A DNA stretch of 64,000 bases from Massilia solisilvae (GCF_024753215.1 NZ_JANUGV010000002.1:372001-436000), one strand, 5' to 3'. Numbered from the stretch's first letter, positions 38,390-49,745 are shown. Made by a program: numbers and translations. The notes: generated by a model from the sequence alone, not told the origin.

Positions 38390-38590
38390 ATGGACATCAG
38401 CGGCATCGCCAGCGGCGCGACCAGCATCGCCGAAACGGGTACGAAGCAGGAAGTGGACATCGCCGTGCTCAAGCGCGCGCAGGAGATCGAAAGCTCGACC
38501 GCGACCCAGTTGCTCGACGCCATCAAGTCGACGCCGACCGTCCAGAATCTGCCTGAACATCTTGGCAAGAATGTGAATACGACCGCCTGA
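38390..38590 (+). CDS. Putative motility protein, YjfB-like
   Basis: 66 residues with AGGAGAA before the ATG. The sequence MDISGIASGATSIAETGTKQ, then VLKRAQEIESSTATQLLDAI and a short tail ...LGKNVNTTA match the small YjfB-like 'putative motility protein' family, short amphipathic peptides with an unproven link to flagella in Bacillus and proteobacteria. It ends 22 nt before a terminator. Isolated from other motility genes, though fliT lies 6 kb away. Confidence 0.75.
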   Translation: MDISGIASGATSIAETGTKQEVDIAVLKRAQEIESSTATQLLDAIKSTPTVQNLPEHLGKNVNTTA

Positions 38591-38611
38591 GCGGTTCGCA
38601 TTTTTGGCAAC

Positions 38612-38650
38612 GCAACCCGGCACCTCGCCTGAGGTCCCGGGTTGCTTTCG
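38612..38650 (+). terminator. Terminator after the YjfB-like gene
   Basis: GCAACCCGG / CCGGGTTGC stem with an inner ACCTCGCCTGAGGT hairpin and TTTCGTTTTG. The T-run overlaps the probable bufA promoter. Confidence 0.75.
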
Positions 38651-38669
38651 TTTTGGGGACAGGTACAAT
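38642..38669 (+). promoter_or_regulatory. Probable promoter of bufA-bufBC
   Basis: TTGCTT, 16-nt spacer, TACAAT (38664-38669), 39 nt before the bufA ATG. Confidence 0.5.
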
Positions 38670-38707
38670 CGCCAGCGTCGCGTCCGCACACAATCACAGG
38701 AGAAAAC

Positions 38708-40665
<1,958 letters not shown>

Positions 40666-40700
40666 CATGGGCACATCCGCCCGTCCTGAGAGCAGGTCAG

Positions 40701-40994
40701 TCAATGCAGGTCCTGGAAAGCGCGCAGGATGCGTGCCTCGCCGGTTCGGTCGTTGAAGCGTGCGTTTGCCTCGCGCGTGGCGTCGATCATGCGCGCCAGC
40801 TGGGCGTCCTCGAAGCGCGCCAGCTCCTCGTTGGCGGCGTCCAGTGCCATGGCCAGCTTGGCCCGCGCGTTCTGGTACAGCACGCTGGTGTACTGATCGG
40901 TGTTTTTCAGCAGCTCTTCCGCGTTTTCGATGACGGCCCTTAAGTCGCCGATCAGCCGTTCCTGCGTATGGGAATTGTTGTCCGGGGTTTCCAT
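40701..40994 (-). CDS. DUF883/ElaB-like small protein without membrane anchor
   Basis: 97 residues from the ATG at 40994 (AAGGTGAG upstream); a longer frame to 41081 is not supported. Helical, with E-R-L-I-G-D-L-R-A-V-I-E-N-A-E-E-L-L-K-N-T at the start, as in ElaB/YqjD (DUF883) proteins that tie ribosomes to the membrane. The usual C-terminal membrane helix is absent; the chain ends ILRAFQDLH. The assignment to DUF883 is therefore tentative. Its role is unknown. Confidence 0.65.
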   Translation of the reverse strand: METPDNNSHTQERLIGDLRAVIENAEELLKNTDQYTSVLYQNARAKLAMALDAANEELARFEDAQLARMIDATREANARFNDRTGEARILRAFQDLH

Positions 40995-41096
40995 CGCGCT
41001 CACCTTAAGCCGGTTGATCACACTTAAAATATAAACAAGGGAGCCCTGGCGCATTTGTCTCGGCGCAAACGTGCGCCGCACAGGCTGGCAGCCTGT

Positions 41097-41309
41097 TTAT
41101 TGGACGCGGATTCGCATGTCGCCCACGGTGACCACCTGGCCGGCGCGGATCTTCGCGGTCTTGCGCAGCTCCTGCTTGCCATCGACTGACACCACGCCGC
41201 TATCGACCATGTGCTTGCCGGCGCCGCCGCTATCGACCAGCCCGGCGATCTTGAGCAACTGGTTGAGTTCGATGAATTCCGATGTCAATTCGATAACTGT
41301 CTGTTCCAT
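41097..41309 (-). CDS. S4-domain RNA-binding protein, YbcJ-like
   Basis: 70 residues from the ATG at 41309 with GGGGA upstream. The S4-like fold is visible as FIELNQLLKIAGLVDSGGAG...VDGKQELRKTAKIRAGQVVTV. YbcJ-type proteins bind RNA, possibly at the ribosome, with no settled function. It lies 58 nt downstream of fumC on the same strand and may be read with it. Confidence 0.82.
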   Translation of the reverse strand: MEQTVIELTSEFIELNQLLKIAGLVDSGGAGKHMVDSGVVSVDGKQELRKTAKIRAGQVVTVGDMRIRVQ

Positions 41310-41367
41310 TCTATCCCCGGTAAAAAATGTGCGGCGTACGGTTGAGGCGGCATTCCGCGCCAAGCCC

Positions 41368-42765
41368 TTACACCGGATGCGGCCGTGTCATTTCGATCGG
41401 CACGATCCATTCGTTGAACTGCTGCTCGGTCACGTGACCGGACTGCAGTGCCGCCTCGCGCAAGGTGATGCCCTCGTGCTGCGCGGCCTTTGCGATCTGA
41501 GCCGCGCGATCATAACCGATATGCGGGGCCAGCGCGGTCACCAGCATCAGCGAGCGTTCCATCAGCTCGCCGATGCGGGCGCGGTTCGGCTCGATGCCGC
41601 GCGCACAATGCTCCTCGAACGAGCGCATGCCGTCGGCCAGCAGCCGGCAGCTCTGCAAAAAATTGTGCGCAATCATCGGCTTGAACACGTTCAGCTCGAA
41701 ATTGCCCTGTGAGCCGCCGATGGTGATCGCCACATCGTTGCCGAACACCTGGCAGCACAGCATCGTCAGCGCCTCGGCCTGGGTCGGGTTGACCTTGCCC
41801 GGCATGATCGAGCTGCCCGGCTCGTTTTCGGGAATCGTGATCTCGCCCAGGCCCGAGCGCGGGCCAGACGCCATCCAGCGCACGTCGTTGGCGATCTTCA
41901 TGAGCGCGGTGCCCAGCGTCTTGAGCGCGCCATGCGCCGAGACGATCGCATCGTGCGCAGCCAGCGCCGCGAACTTGTTGGGCGCGCTCTTGAACGACAG
42001 CCCGGTGCGCGATCCGATCTCGGCCGCAATGCGCGGCGCAAACTCGGGGTGTGCGTTCAGCCCGGTGCCGACTGCGGTGCCGCCGGCGGCCAGCAGCAGC
42101 AGGCCGGGCAGGGTGGTGCGGATCGCGTGCTCGGCAAACTCCAGCTGGGCGACGTAGCCCGAAAATTCCTGCCCGAGCGTGAGCGGCGTCGCGTCCTGCA
42201 GGTGGGTGCGGCCGATCTTGACGATGCCGGCAAAGTCGCGTGCCTTTACCTCCAGCGTGCCGCGCAGCCGTGCCAGCGCCGGCAGCACCTGCTGCGACAC
42301 GGCGGTGGCGGCCGCCACGTGCATGGCCGTCGGGAACATGTCGTTGGACGACTGGCCCATGTTCACATGATCGTTGGGGTGCAGCAGCCGCGCCTCGCCG
42401 CGCTGCCCGCCCAGGATCTCGGAGGCGCGGTTGGCCAGCACCTCGTTCATGTTCATGTTGCTCTGTGTGCCCGAGCCCGTCTGCCACACGGACAGCGGAA
42501 ACTCGTCCGCGTGCTGACCTTCGAGCACCTCGTCAGCGGCTTTCATAATGGCGTCGGCCTTGTCGCGCTCCAGCTTGCCGAGCGAGCGGTTGACGGCCGC
42601 GGCCGCCCGCTTGACTTGCGCCAGCGCGGCAACCAGCTCTGGCGCCATCCGCTCGGTGGATATGTGGAAATGGTGCAGCGAGCGCTGCGTCTGCGCGCCC
42701 CACAGGTGATCCGCGGGGACTTCGATAGGCCCAAAGCTGTCTTTTTCGGTCCGGGTTTCCATCAC
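41368..42765 (-). CDS. fumC: Fumarate hydratase class II
   Basis: 465 residues. Interconverts fumarate and malate in the citric acid cycle without an iron-sulfur cluster. [20 protein letters not shown], the [10 protein letters not shown] active-site loop, and the superfamily signature [11 protein letters not shown] near residue 320 are intact. A start at 42765 or the next ATG (42762) is possible. Length matches E. coli FumC (467). The gene opposite (FimV-like) starts 88 nt away in divergent orientation. Confidence 0.96.
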   Translation of the reverse strand: MMETRTEKDSFGPIEVPADHLWGAQTQRSLHHFHISTERMAPELVAALAQVKRAAAAVNRSLGKLERDKADAIMKAADEVLEGQHADEFPLSVWQTGSGTQSNMNMNEVLANRASEILGGQRGEARLLHPNDHVNMGQSSNDMFPTAMHVAAATAVSQQVLPALARLRGTLEVKARDFAGIVKIGRTHLQDATPLTLGQEFSGYVAQLEFAEHAIRTTLPGLLLLAAGGTAVGTGLNAHPEFAPRIAAEIGSRTGLSFKSAPNKFAALAAHDAIVSAHGALKTLGTALMKIANDVRWMASGPRSGLGEITIPENEPGSSIMPGKVNPTQAEALTMLCCQVFGNDVAITIGGSQGNFELNVFKPMIAHNFLQSCRLLADGMRSFEEHCARGIEPNRARIGELMERSLMLVTALAPHIGYDRAAQIAKAAQHEGITLREAALQSGHVTEQQFNEWIVPIEMTRPHPV

Positions 42766-42853
42766 GCCATCCTGTCAATTGTGCAATCGGACTAAAGAGT
42801 TTACTCCAGCGCCCGTTAATTACGCTTAGGACACAAATTGACCACACTTTTTC

Positions 42854-43891
42854 ATGGCCCGCCGCCTCTTTCGACACACTGCCAGCTTCATCTTTGCCTG
42901 CGCCGCCGCGCAGGCAAGTGCTGTTGAGCTTGGCGAGGCGAAAGTGAACTCGTACATCGGCCAGCAGTTGGTCGCCGATATCGAGTTGACCTCGCTCCAG
43001 GACCAGGCCGCCAGTGTGCAGGCGCGCCTGGCCAGCCGCGACGTGTACCAGGGCGCGGGGATCGACATGCCCGCTGTGCTGTCATCGCTGAACATGAATG
43101 TGATGCGGCGCGACGGCAAGCAGTTCCTGCACCTGACGTCGCTCAAGCCGGTCGAGGGCGAGCACCTGCACGTGTACCTGGAGCTGACTGAAGGCGGCCA
43201 GAAGACAGTACGGCTGGCAACCTTGTGGTTCACTCCCGATCCAACGCCCCCGGTGCCGGTGACGGCTCCGGTGCCGCTGCCGGCCGTCAGCAGGGAGCCG
43301 GCGCCGCCGCCGCTGGCCTGGCCAAAGCCGAAACCGGCCCGTCCACAAGCCGTCCCGTTGCCCAGGCCCCGGCCCCAGCCTGAAGCAGCCTGCCGGCGCG
43401 GGCCATCCAAGGCCGAAGCCGTGTGCGCGGCGCTCGACGGCAAGAACGCCGAGCTGCAGGCCAAGCTGCTCATGCTGGAAGGCCGTGTACGCGCGCTGCA
43501 GGCCGAAGCGCAGGCGGCTCCCGAACCGGCTAAGCAGCCAGCGCCGCCGACGCAGAAGGAGGCCGCTGCGGGCCACGACAGCGCGTCCGGCGCAACGGAT
43601 CAGCCGGCTGAGCAGCATGCCGAGCCCAAGGTGGCCAAGCCTGCAGAGGCAGCGACGCCGGCCGTTAAGCCAGCGGTCAGCAAGCCAGCAGCCGACAAGC
43701 CGGCGCCGCCCGAGCCAGGCATGCCCTGGGCTTGGATCGCGGGGTTGGGCGCGGCCGTGTTTGCGCTGGTCGGTGGCTGGCAGCTGTGGCGAAGCAGGCG
43801 CAAGGGCGCAAAGGCAAAGCCGGCCAAGCGCGTCGAACCTTCCGACACCAAGCCGCAAGAGGCGGAGGCGAGCGAAGAGGCGGCCGGATAA
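42854..43891 (+). CDS. FimV-like protein
   Basis: 345 residues with a signal peptide (about 1-23). The N-terminal FimV domain is clear (VELGEAKVNSYIGQQLVADIELTSL..., then HLTSLKPVEGEHLHVYLEL). A Pro/Ala/Lys-rich spacer holds a short coiled coil (LDGKNAELQAKLLMLEGRVRALQAEA), then one membrane helix (WAWIAGLGAAVFALVGGWQLW) and a basic tail. It is shorter than Pseudomonas FimV and lacks the cytoplasmic TPR region. The domain order suits an inner-membrane anchor with a periplasmic part, possibly in pilus or polar-site assembly. Confidence 0.82.
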   Translation: MARRLFRHTASFIFACAAAQASAVELGEAKVNSYIGQQLVADIELTSLQDQAASVQARLASRDVYQGAGIDMPAVLSSLNMNVMRRDGKQFLHLTSLKPVEGEHLHVYLELTEGGQKTVRLATLWFTPDPTPPVPVTAPVPLPAVSREPAPPPLAWPKPKPARPQAVPLPRPRPQPEAACRRGPSKAEAVCAALDGKNAELQAKLLMLEGRVRALQAEAQAAPEPAKQPAPPTQKEAAAGHDSASGATDQPAEQHAEPKVAKPAEAATPAVKPAVSKPAADKPAPPEPGMPWAWIAGLGAAVFALVGGWQLWRSRRKGAKAKPAKRVEPSDTKPQEAEASEEAAG

Positions 43892-43943
43892 CGACGGTAC
43901 AAAAATTTACCCCACGGTCAAAATTTTTGGTTATACTGGCGCC

Positions 43944-44170
43944 GTGGTTGTATATACCACAGCAAAAAACGGCTCAGGATCTGGCGCAGCCACCACCGAT
44001 AGCGTGGCGCGGAAAACAGATGATCGTTGAGGAAACGCCTGAGTCCGGAAGCGGTTTGCTAGCCAACAGTGGCGGCAAACGCCGGATGCAACCGGCACGA
44101 GGCGACGCCAGGAGATACCTGGTGCTCGCTCTCCCGAATTCCCGCAAAGCGCCCGTGTGGCGCTTTTTTG
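43944..44170 (+). ncRNA. Candidate structured small RNA
   Basis: A 227-nt stretch without a gene, downstream of the FimV-like gene, with nested helices and a terminator. Helices: GGCTCAGG with CCTGAGTC (43971-78/44038-45), ATCTG with CAGAT, GCCAC with GTGGC inside, then GTTTGC..GCCA-ACAG-TGGC..GCAAAC (44054-80), GCCGG-ATGCAA-CCGGC (44081-96) and GCGA.CCAGG-AGATA-CCTGG.TCGC (44102-29). Six GGA motifs occur, two at loop edges as in CsrA sites. A TATACT (43932-37) could be its -10. I cannot assign it to a known class; the family is open. Confidence 0.45.
44146..44169 (+). terminator. Terminator of the candidate small RNA
   Basis: AAAGCGCC / GGCGCTTT stem with loop CGTGT and a run of six T. There is no open reading frame before it that would need it, which supports the RNA call. 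Confidence 0.85.
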
Positions 44171-44186
44171 TTGCCCGACGAGCCGC

Positions 44187-44273
44187 GTGCCCGCGCGTTC
44201 AACCGGGGTGCAGTGGTTGCGCCGAGTGGCCAGTCTGGGTTGAACGCGTGGGCGGGAGACCCGCCCACCCTAC
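44187..44273. repeat. REPIN family A, copy 3, with degenerate left arm
   Basis: The right unit is intact (GAACGCGTGGGCGGGAGACC followed by CGCCCACCCTAC). The left arm is only partly recognisable (GTGCCCGCGCGTTCAACC) and lacks the GTAG head. Confidence 0.7.
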
Positions 44274-44279
44274 AAAATC

Positions 44280-44305
44280 AAAAAGCGCCTCGCGGGCGCT
44301 TTTTC
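44280..44305. terminator. Bidirectional terminator beside fliT
   Basis: Perfect 10-bp stem AAAAAGCGCC / GGCGCTTTTT with loop TCGCG; on the minus strand it ends the fliT transcript. Confidence 0.85.
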
Positions 44306-44323
44306 GTTGGAGAAGGGCAAGGC

Positions 44324-44605
44324 TCAGTGCGCGCACATGGCCGCGTCCAGGCGATTCATCCATGGCTCGGTGACGGCTCGGATGGCGCGGTCGTTGGCGA
44401 GAATCTGCTTGATCAGCTCGACCTTGCGGCTGCGCTGAGCGCCTTGCAGCGCCGGCATGCCGGACGAAGCGGCCGCGCGTTCGATCAGGCAGCGTGTTTC
44501 CAGTTGACTCAGGCGCTCCCAGTCGCCGGCCTGCGCCGCCATTGCCATCCCGCTTGTCAGGCCGGCAATTTTTTCGTACATCGAAAGCACTTCGTTGGAG
44601 GTCAT
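44324..44605 (-). CDS. fliT: Flagellar protein FliT-like chaperone
   Basis: 93 residues from the ATG at 44605. Helical, M-T-S-N-E-V-L-S-M-Y-E-K-I-A-G-L-T-S-G-M-A-M-A-A start, LETRCLIERAA in the middle, then QRSRKVELIKQILANDRAIRAVTEPWM, the pattern of FliT, which guards the filament-cap protein FliD. Here fliT stands alone, without fliD, fliS or other flagellar genes. Terminated by the hairpin at 44280-44305. Confidence 0.72.
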   Translation of the reverse strand: MTSNEVLSMYEKIAGLTSGMAMAAQAGDWERLSQLETRCLIERAAASSGMPALQGAQRSRKVELIKQILANDRAIRAVTEPWMNRLDAAMCAH

Positions 44606-44876
44606 GGCCCACCTCGACTGCATACGCCGGCCGGATTGCCGGTTCTCTTGGGCATATCGGCAGTCTTTTGGCGAACTTTAGGGTTCCGCGCAAATATTTT
44701 TAATTTTTTTTCGCTGCATCCAACGCCCGGCACGGCCATTCCCGAAAAAATGCGTTCCAGCGGCGATTTCTGCATCCTGTCGCATTTGCCATGCGGCCCA
44801 CCGTCGCTTTCCCTACAGTCGAAGCTGGGAGATCCCGCCGACGGGCGGGTCCAGAACAAGAAAAGAAGGGGAGAGT

Positions 44877-47498
44877 ATGAAGAATCACCTGCTGCATGCC
44901 GCAGTTGTTGCCACTTTGACCACGACCGCCGGGTTGGCCCTGGCCGAAGCGCCGTTTTCCTTCGATGCCACGCCGGGCAAGTTGCCCAAGGACGTGCTGC
45001 CGGTCCAGTACCTGGCCCACATCGTGCCCGACATCGAGGCCAACACCTTCCGCGGCGACGAAACCGTGGAGATCGAGGTCAGGAAGCAGACCTCGACGCT
45101 GATGCTCAACGCCGACAACCTCGACATCGATGCGGCCACGCTCTCCGGCAAGGGCATCTCCATCCTCAAGCTGGTCCCGTCGGTGGACCGCCAGCAGCAG
45201 ACCGTGACCTTCAACCTGGCCCAACCGCTGCAACCAGGCCGCTACAAGCTGGCGCTGCAGTTCCGCGGCCTGATCAACCGCGAGCCGCGTGGCATGTTCC
45301 ATATGAATTACAAGGTTGCCGGTGCTGACAAGAAAATGATCGGCACTACGATGGAACCGAGCGACGCGCGCCGCCTGCTGCCCAGCTGGGACGAGCCCTC
45401 GTTCCGCGCCAAATTCAAGCTGTCGATCGACGTGCCCGCCACCTTCAGCGCCTACTCCAACACCCCGGTGGACAAGCAGCAGGCGCTACCGGACGGCAAG
45501 AAGCGCGTATCCTTTGCCGCGACGCCCAAGATGCCAAGCTACCTGGTGGTGCTGGTCGCCGGCGAGCTCGAACGCGTGGCCGCCAAGCAGGACGGCGTGG
45601 AAATCGGCGTCGTCACCACTGCCGGCAAACAGGAAAGCGCCACGCTGCCGCTGGCCGATGCCAAGCAAGTGCTGCACTACTACAACAATTACTTCGGCGT
45701 GCCCTACCCGCTGCCCAAGCTCGACCTGATCGCCGTGCCAGGCGGCTTCAACGGGGCGATGGAGAACTGGGGCGGCATCGTGTACAACGAGGCGGCGCTG
45801 CTGGTCGATCCCAAGCGCAGCCCGGTGCCGGTGAAGAAGGGCACCTTCATGGTCAACTCGCACGAGATCGCGCACCAGTGGTTCGGCAACCTGGTGACGA
45901 TGGCGTGGTGGGACAACCTGTGGCTGAACGAAGGCTTTGCGTCCTGGATGTCGACCAAGGCGATGGACCACTTCCACCCGGAATGGCGGCCTTACCTGGA
46001 TGCGATTGCCGAGCGCGAATACGTGCTTAACCTCGATGCGCGCAAGACCACGCACCCGATCCAGACCCGGATCGACAACGAAGCGCAGGCCGCCAACGCC
46101 TTCGACGCGATCACCTACCAGAAGGGCGAAGCCTTCCTGCGCATGCTCGAGGCCTACCTGGGCGAGGACTCGTTCCGCCGCGGCATCCGCAGCTACATGG
46201 CCAAGCACCAGTATTCCAACACCACCTCGCAAGACCTGTGGAACGCGCTGGAAGCGGCGTCCGGCAAGCCGGTCGGCAAGCTCGCGTCCGACTGGACGCT
46301 GCAGGCCGGATTCCCGTTGGTGAAGGTGGAGCAGGCCTGCGTGGACGGCAAGCGCCGCGTGACGCTGTCGCAGGAAGTGTTCCGCCTCGACGAGCCGGCT
46401 ACCGACAAGCGCGTCTGGAACGTGCCGGTGCAAGTGGGCACGGTCAACGGCAAGGCCGGGTACACGCTGCTGTCCACCCCAAGCGCCACCGTGACCCAGG
46501 CCAACTGCGACGGCGCGCTGGTGGTGGACCCGTACAGCGTGGGTTTCTTCCGCGTCCAGTACGACCCGCAGAGCTTCCAGGCGCTGGCCGCGCAGGCGCC
46601 CAAGCTGCCCGACCCCACGCGGCTGAAATTGCTCACCGACACCTGGGCCATGGTGAGCGACGGCCGCATGCAGCTGGACAGCTACCTGAACCTGGTGAGC
46701 CAGTACCGCGACGAGCAGCGCCTGGCCGTGTGGGAGTCGATCGCGGGCAACCTGGGCAATCTGTACCAGCTCTCGCGCGGCGAGCCGCAGCAAGCGCTGA
46801 TCGGCAAGTTCATCATCGGCTTTGCCAAGCCCAAATTCCGCGAACTGGGCTGGGATGAAAAGCAGGGCGAACCCACCGAAGACAAGCGCCTGCGTGCCTT
46901 GCTGGCAACCGCACTGGCGCGTGCGGGCGACGAGGAAGCGATCCGCGAAGCCAAGACCCGCTTTGCGCGCTATCTGGAGGACCCATCCTCGGTGAGTCCG
47001 TCCATGCTCGACTTTGTGATTGGCACGGCCGGCCGCTACGCCGACGCCGCCACCTACGATGCGCTCACCAGGCGCGCGCTGGAAACCACCAGCGGTGAGG
47101 AGCGCAACCGCTTCGGCCGCGCCCTGATGAGCGCGCAAGACCCGGCGCTGGCCGCGCGCACCCTGCAGCTGGCGCTGTCGCCGCAACTGCCGCCGCACCT
47201 GGCCAGCGTGATCGTGCCGGGCGTGGCGCGCGAACACCTCGACCTCGCCTGGAAATTTGCCGTTGACCACCGCGACCAGCTGCTGAAGAACCTGGACGCC
47301 ATGAGCAGCAACCGTGCCTTTGCCGAGGTCGTGAGCGCCTCGAACCGCGCCGCCGATGCGGACATGATGGAAAACTATGTCCGCCAGAACTTTGGCCCCG
47401 ATGCACTGGTCGAAGCCCAGCGTGTCGGCAATGGCGTGCGCATCCGTGCGGCACAAAAGGCGCGCCTGTTGCCGCAGGCTGGGGCCGCCCTGAAGTGA
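44877..47498 (+). CDS. M1 family aminopeptidase, exported
   Basis: 873 residues with a signal peptide (about 1-24, LALAEA). Removes N-terminal residues from peptides. The exopeptidase motif GAMEN lies at about 293-297, the zinc motif HEIAHQWFGN at 329-333 onward with the third ligand Glu in NEGFA at about 352. An ERAP1-like C-terminal helical domain follows (about 540-870). Similar to secreted alanyl or puromycin-sensitive type enzymes rather than cytosolic PepN. Start codon preceded by AGGGGAGAGT. The 270 nt in front of it (44606-44876) hold no other gene that I can see. Confidence 0.93.
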   Translation: MKNHLLHAAVVATLTTTAGLALAEAPFSFDATPGKLPKDVLPVQYLAHIVPDIEANTFRGDETVEIEVRKQTSTLMLNADNLDIDAATLSGKGISILKLVPSVDRQQQTVTFNLAQPLQPGRYKLALQFRGLINREPRGMFHMNYKVAGADKKMIGTTMEPSDARRLLPSWDEPSFRAKFKLSIDVPATFSAYSNTPVDKQQALPDGKKRVSFAATPKMPSYLVVLVAGELERVAAKQDGVEIGVVTTAGKQESATLPLADAKQVLHYYNNYFGVPYPLPKLDLIAVPGGFNGAMENWGGIVYNEAALLVDPKRSPVPVKKGTFMVNSHEIAHQWFGNLVTMAWWDNLWLNEGFASWMSTKAMDHFHPEWRPYLDAIAEREYVLNLDARKTTHPIQTRIDNEAQAANAFDAITYQKGEAFLRMLEAYLGEDSFRRGIRSYMAKHQYSNTTSQDLWNALEAASGKPVGKLASDWTLQAGFPLVKVEQACVDGKRRVTLSQEVFRLDEPATDKRVWNVPVQVGTVNGKAGYTLLSTPSATVTQANCDGALVVDPYSVGFFRVQYDPQSFQALAAQAPKLPDPTRLKLLTDTWAMVSDGRMQLDSYLNLVSQYRDEQRLAVWESIAGNLGNLYQLSRGEPQQALIGKFIIGFAKPKFRELGWDEKQGEPTEDKRLRALLATALARAGDEEAIREAKTRFARYLEDPSSVSPSMLDFVIGTAGRYADAATYDALTRRALETTSGEERNRFGRALMSAQDPALAARTLQLALSPQLPPHLASVIVPGVAREHLDLAWKFAVDHRDQLLKNLDAMSSNRAFAEVVSASNRAADADMMENYVRQNFGPDALVEAQRVGNGVRIRAAQKARLLPQAGAALK

Positions 47499-47576
47499 GT
47501 TACCATCCGCGTGGGCAAGATCTCTTGCTTGCGCGGATAATGCATGCAGCAATCGATAAAACCGAGAAGGGACACC

Positions 47577-49625
47577 ATGAACACTCGCTGGACACCGATC
47601 AAGACTGCCATCGCCCTGGCCCTGTGCGGCGCCTCGCTCGCCTTTTCGCCCGCGCACGGCGCCGGGCAGGAAGCGGTCAAGCAAGCCGAAACCAAATCCA
47701 TGACCATGCTGCCGGGCGACGACTTCTTCGCCTGGGCCAATGGCGACTGGCTGGCCAAGACCGAAATTCCGGCCGATAAGAGCGGCTGGGGCGCGATGGG
47801 GCAGTTGGCGGAAGAGACCAACCAGCGCATCGCCAAGCTGATCGAAGGGCTGGCCGGGCAGAAGGACCTCAGCCCCGAGGCCCGCAAGGTATCGGACTAC
47901 TACAGCGCCTACATGAACGAGGGCGCGATCGAAGAGAAGGGCATCGCCCCGCTCAAGCCCTATCTGGCGCGCATCGACGCGATCAAGGACAAGGCCGGCC
48001 TCACGCGCGCGCTGGGCGAAAACCTGCGCGCCGACGTGGACCCGCTGAACGCCACCAACTTCTACACCGAAAACCTGTTCGGCCTGTGGGTGTCCCCGGG
48101 CCTGCACGACCCGGGGCATAACACCCCGTACCTGTTGCAGGGCGGCCTGGGCATGCCGGACCGCGCCTACTACCTGGACAAGAGCCAGCGCATGGACGAT
48201 CTGCGCGACAAGTACCAGAAGCACATCGCCGCGATGCTCAAGCTGGCCGGCTACGACAACGTGGACGCCCGCGCCAAGCGCGTGTTCGCGCTGGAATCGG
48301 CCATCGCCCAAACGCACGCCACGCGCGAAGTGTCGGCCGACGTGCTCAAGGCCGACAACACCTGGGCCGCCAAGGACTTTGCCACCAAGGCGCCGGGCAT
48401 GGACTGGAACGCCTTCTTCAAGGCCGCGCGCCTGAACGGCCAGCAGAAGTTCATCGTCTGGCACCCAACCGCCGTCAAGGGCGAAGCCTCGCTGGTGCGC
48501 AGCACCGACCTGGCCACCTGGAAGGACTGGCTGGCCTTCCATCAAATCAACCACTTCGCCAGCGTGCTGCCCAAGGCCTTTGCCGATCAGCGCTTCGAGT
48601 TCTACGGCAAGGCGCTGACCGGCACGCCGCAACAGTCGGTGCGTTGGAAGCGCGCGCTGTCCGCGACCAACGGCGCCATGGACGAAGCGATCGGCAAGAT
48701 CTACGTCGAGAAATACTTCCCGGCCGAGAGCAAGACGCGCGTGCAGCAGATGGTGACCAACATCATCGCCGCCTTCGACAAGCGCATCGACAAGTTGGAC
48801 TGGATGGCGCCGACCACGCGCGCGCAGGCCAAGGAAAAGCTCAAGACCCTGTACGTGGGCGTGGGCTATCCGGATCACTGGAAATCGTATGAGGGCTTGG
48901 CCGTGTCGCCCACCGACGCCTTCGCCAACGCCGTGCACGCCGAGGAATTCCAGACCGCGCACGAGATCGCCAAGCTGGGCAAGAAGCCGGACCGCACCGA
49001 ATGGGCGATGCCGCCGCAGCTGGTGAACGCGGTCAACCTGCCGCTGCAAAACGCGCTGAACTTCCCGGCCGCGATCCTGCAGCCGCCGTTCTTCGATGCG
49101 AATGCATCGGATGCGACCAACTATGGCTCGATCGGTTCCATCATCGGCCACGAGATCAGCCACAGCTTCGACGACCAGGGCGCGCAGTTCGATGCCCAGG
49201 GCCGCCTGCGCAACTGGTGGACCCCGCAAGACGAGAAGCACTTCAAGGAAGCGTCGCAAAAGCTGGTGGCGCAGTATTCGGCCTACAAACCGTTCCCGGA
49301 TCTGGCGGTAAACGGCCAGCAGACGCTGTCGGAAAACCTGGCTGACCTGGCCGGAATTGCCGCGTCGTACGATGCGTACCATGCCGCGATGGGGCCGAAA
49401 GCGAACGAGGCGACCGACCGTGACTTCTTCATCGGCTTTGCGCACAGCTGGCGCACCAAGATGCGCGAGGCAGCGGAGCGCCGCGGCATCCTGACCGACG
49501 GCCACGCCCCGCCGCAATACCGCACCGCGACCGTGCGCAACCTGGACGCATGGTACAAGGCGTTCGACGTCAAGCCTGGCGAGAAGCTGTACCTGCCGCC
49601 AGAGCAGCGCGTGCGCGTCTGGTAA
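47577..49625 (+). CDS. M13 family (neprilysin-like) zinc endopeptidase
   Basis: 682 residues from the ATG at 47577 (GAGAAGG upstream); a signal peptide (about 1-28) points to secretion. The HEISH zinc motif is at about 525-529, followed by the downstream Glu in SENLADLAG (about 586), and the substrate Asn-Ala block NAFYxx-like VNAVNLPLQNALNFPAAILQPPFFD before it. The ending PEQRVRVW is the usual M13 C-terminus. 78 nt after the M1 gene on the same strand, so the two peptidases may act on the same peptides. Confidence 0.95.
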   Translation: MNTRWTPIKTAIALALCGASLAFSPAHGAGQEAVKQAETKSMTMLPGDDFFAWANGDWLAKTEIPADKSGWGAMGQLAEETNQRIAKLIEGLAGQKDLSPEARKVSDYYSAYMNEGAIEEKGIAPLKPYLARIDAIKDKAGLTRALGENLRADVDPLNATNFYTENLFGLWVSPGLHDPGHNTPYLLQGGLGMPDRAYYLDKSQRMDDLRDKYQKHIAAMLKLAGYDNVDARAKRVFALESAIAQTHATREVSADVLKADNTWAAKDFATKAPGMDWNAFFKAARLNGQQKFIVWHPTAVKGEASLVRSTDLATWKDWLAFHQINHFASVLPKAFADQRFEFYGKALTGTPQQSVRWKRALSATNGAMDEAIGKIYVEKYFPAESKTRVQQMVTNIIAAFDKRIDKLDWMAPTTRAQAKEKLKTLYVGVGYPDHWKSYEGLAVSPTDAFANAVHAEEFQTAHEIAKLGKKPDRTEWAMPPQLVNAVNLPLQNALNFPAAILQPPFFDANASDATNYGSIGSIIGHEISHSFDDQGAQFDAQGRLRNWWTPQDEKHFKEASQKLVAQYSAYKPFPDLAVNGQQTLSENLADLAGIAASYDAYHAAMGPKANEATDRDFFIGFAHSWRTKMREAAERRGILTDGHAPPQYRTATVRNLDAWYKAFDVKPGEKLYLPPEQRVRVW

Positions 49626-49639
49626 GCGTTGCCCCCAGC

Positions 49640-49742
49640 ACGTCGTCCCGGCAAAAGCCGGGACCCAAACTGAGCGTCAGATATAGCAACCGCTAACTAA
49701 CCAGCAAACTCAGCATGGGTCCCGACTTGCGTCGGGACGACG
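49640..49742. repeat. Family B repeat pair
   Basis: CGTCGTCCCGGCAAAAGCCG with ACCCAAACTGAG, then CAGCATGGGTCCCGACTTGC followed by GTCGGGACGACGG. Ends three bases before the next start codon. Confidence 0.82.
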
Positions 49743-49745
49743 GCC

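Noticed and set aside
42854..43891. Full-length FimV (pilus assembly) gene
   Set aside because: Only the N-terminal domain and one membrane helix are present; the long cytoplasmic TPR part is absent, so only FimV-like was used.
43938..43953. Sigma-54-like element TGGC..TTG before the candidate RNA
   Set aside because: The essential GC of the -12 element is replaced by GT, so it was not called.
44100..44130. Possible cobalamin riboswitch box (GCCAGGAGATACC)
   Set aside because: The segment is similar to the B12 box, but the rest of the riboswitch core (GGGAA..GGTG and the ACTGTG region) is missing and no cobalamin gene follows.
45486..49517. 1343-codon open frame on the minus strand across both peptidase genes
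   Set aside because: It lies entirely antisense to two clear zinc peptidases, its protein is His/Arg/Val-rich without domains, and such frames are common opposite high-GC genes with strong third-position bias.
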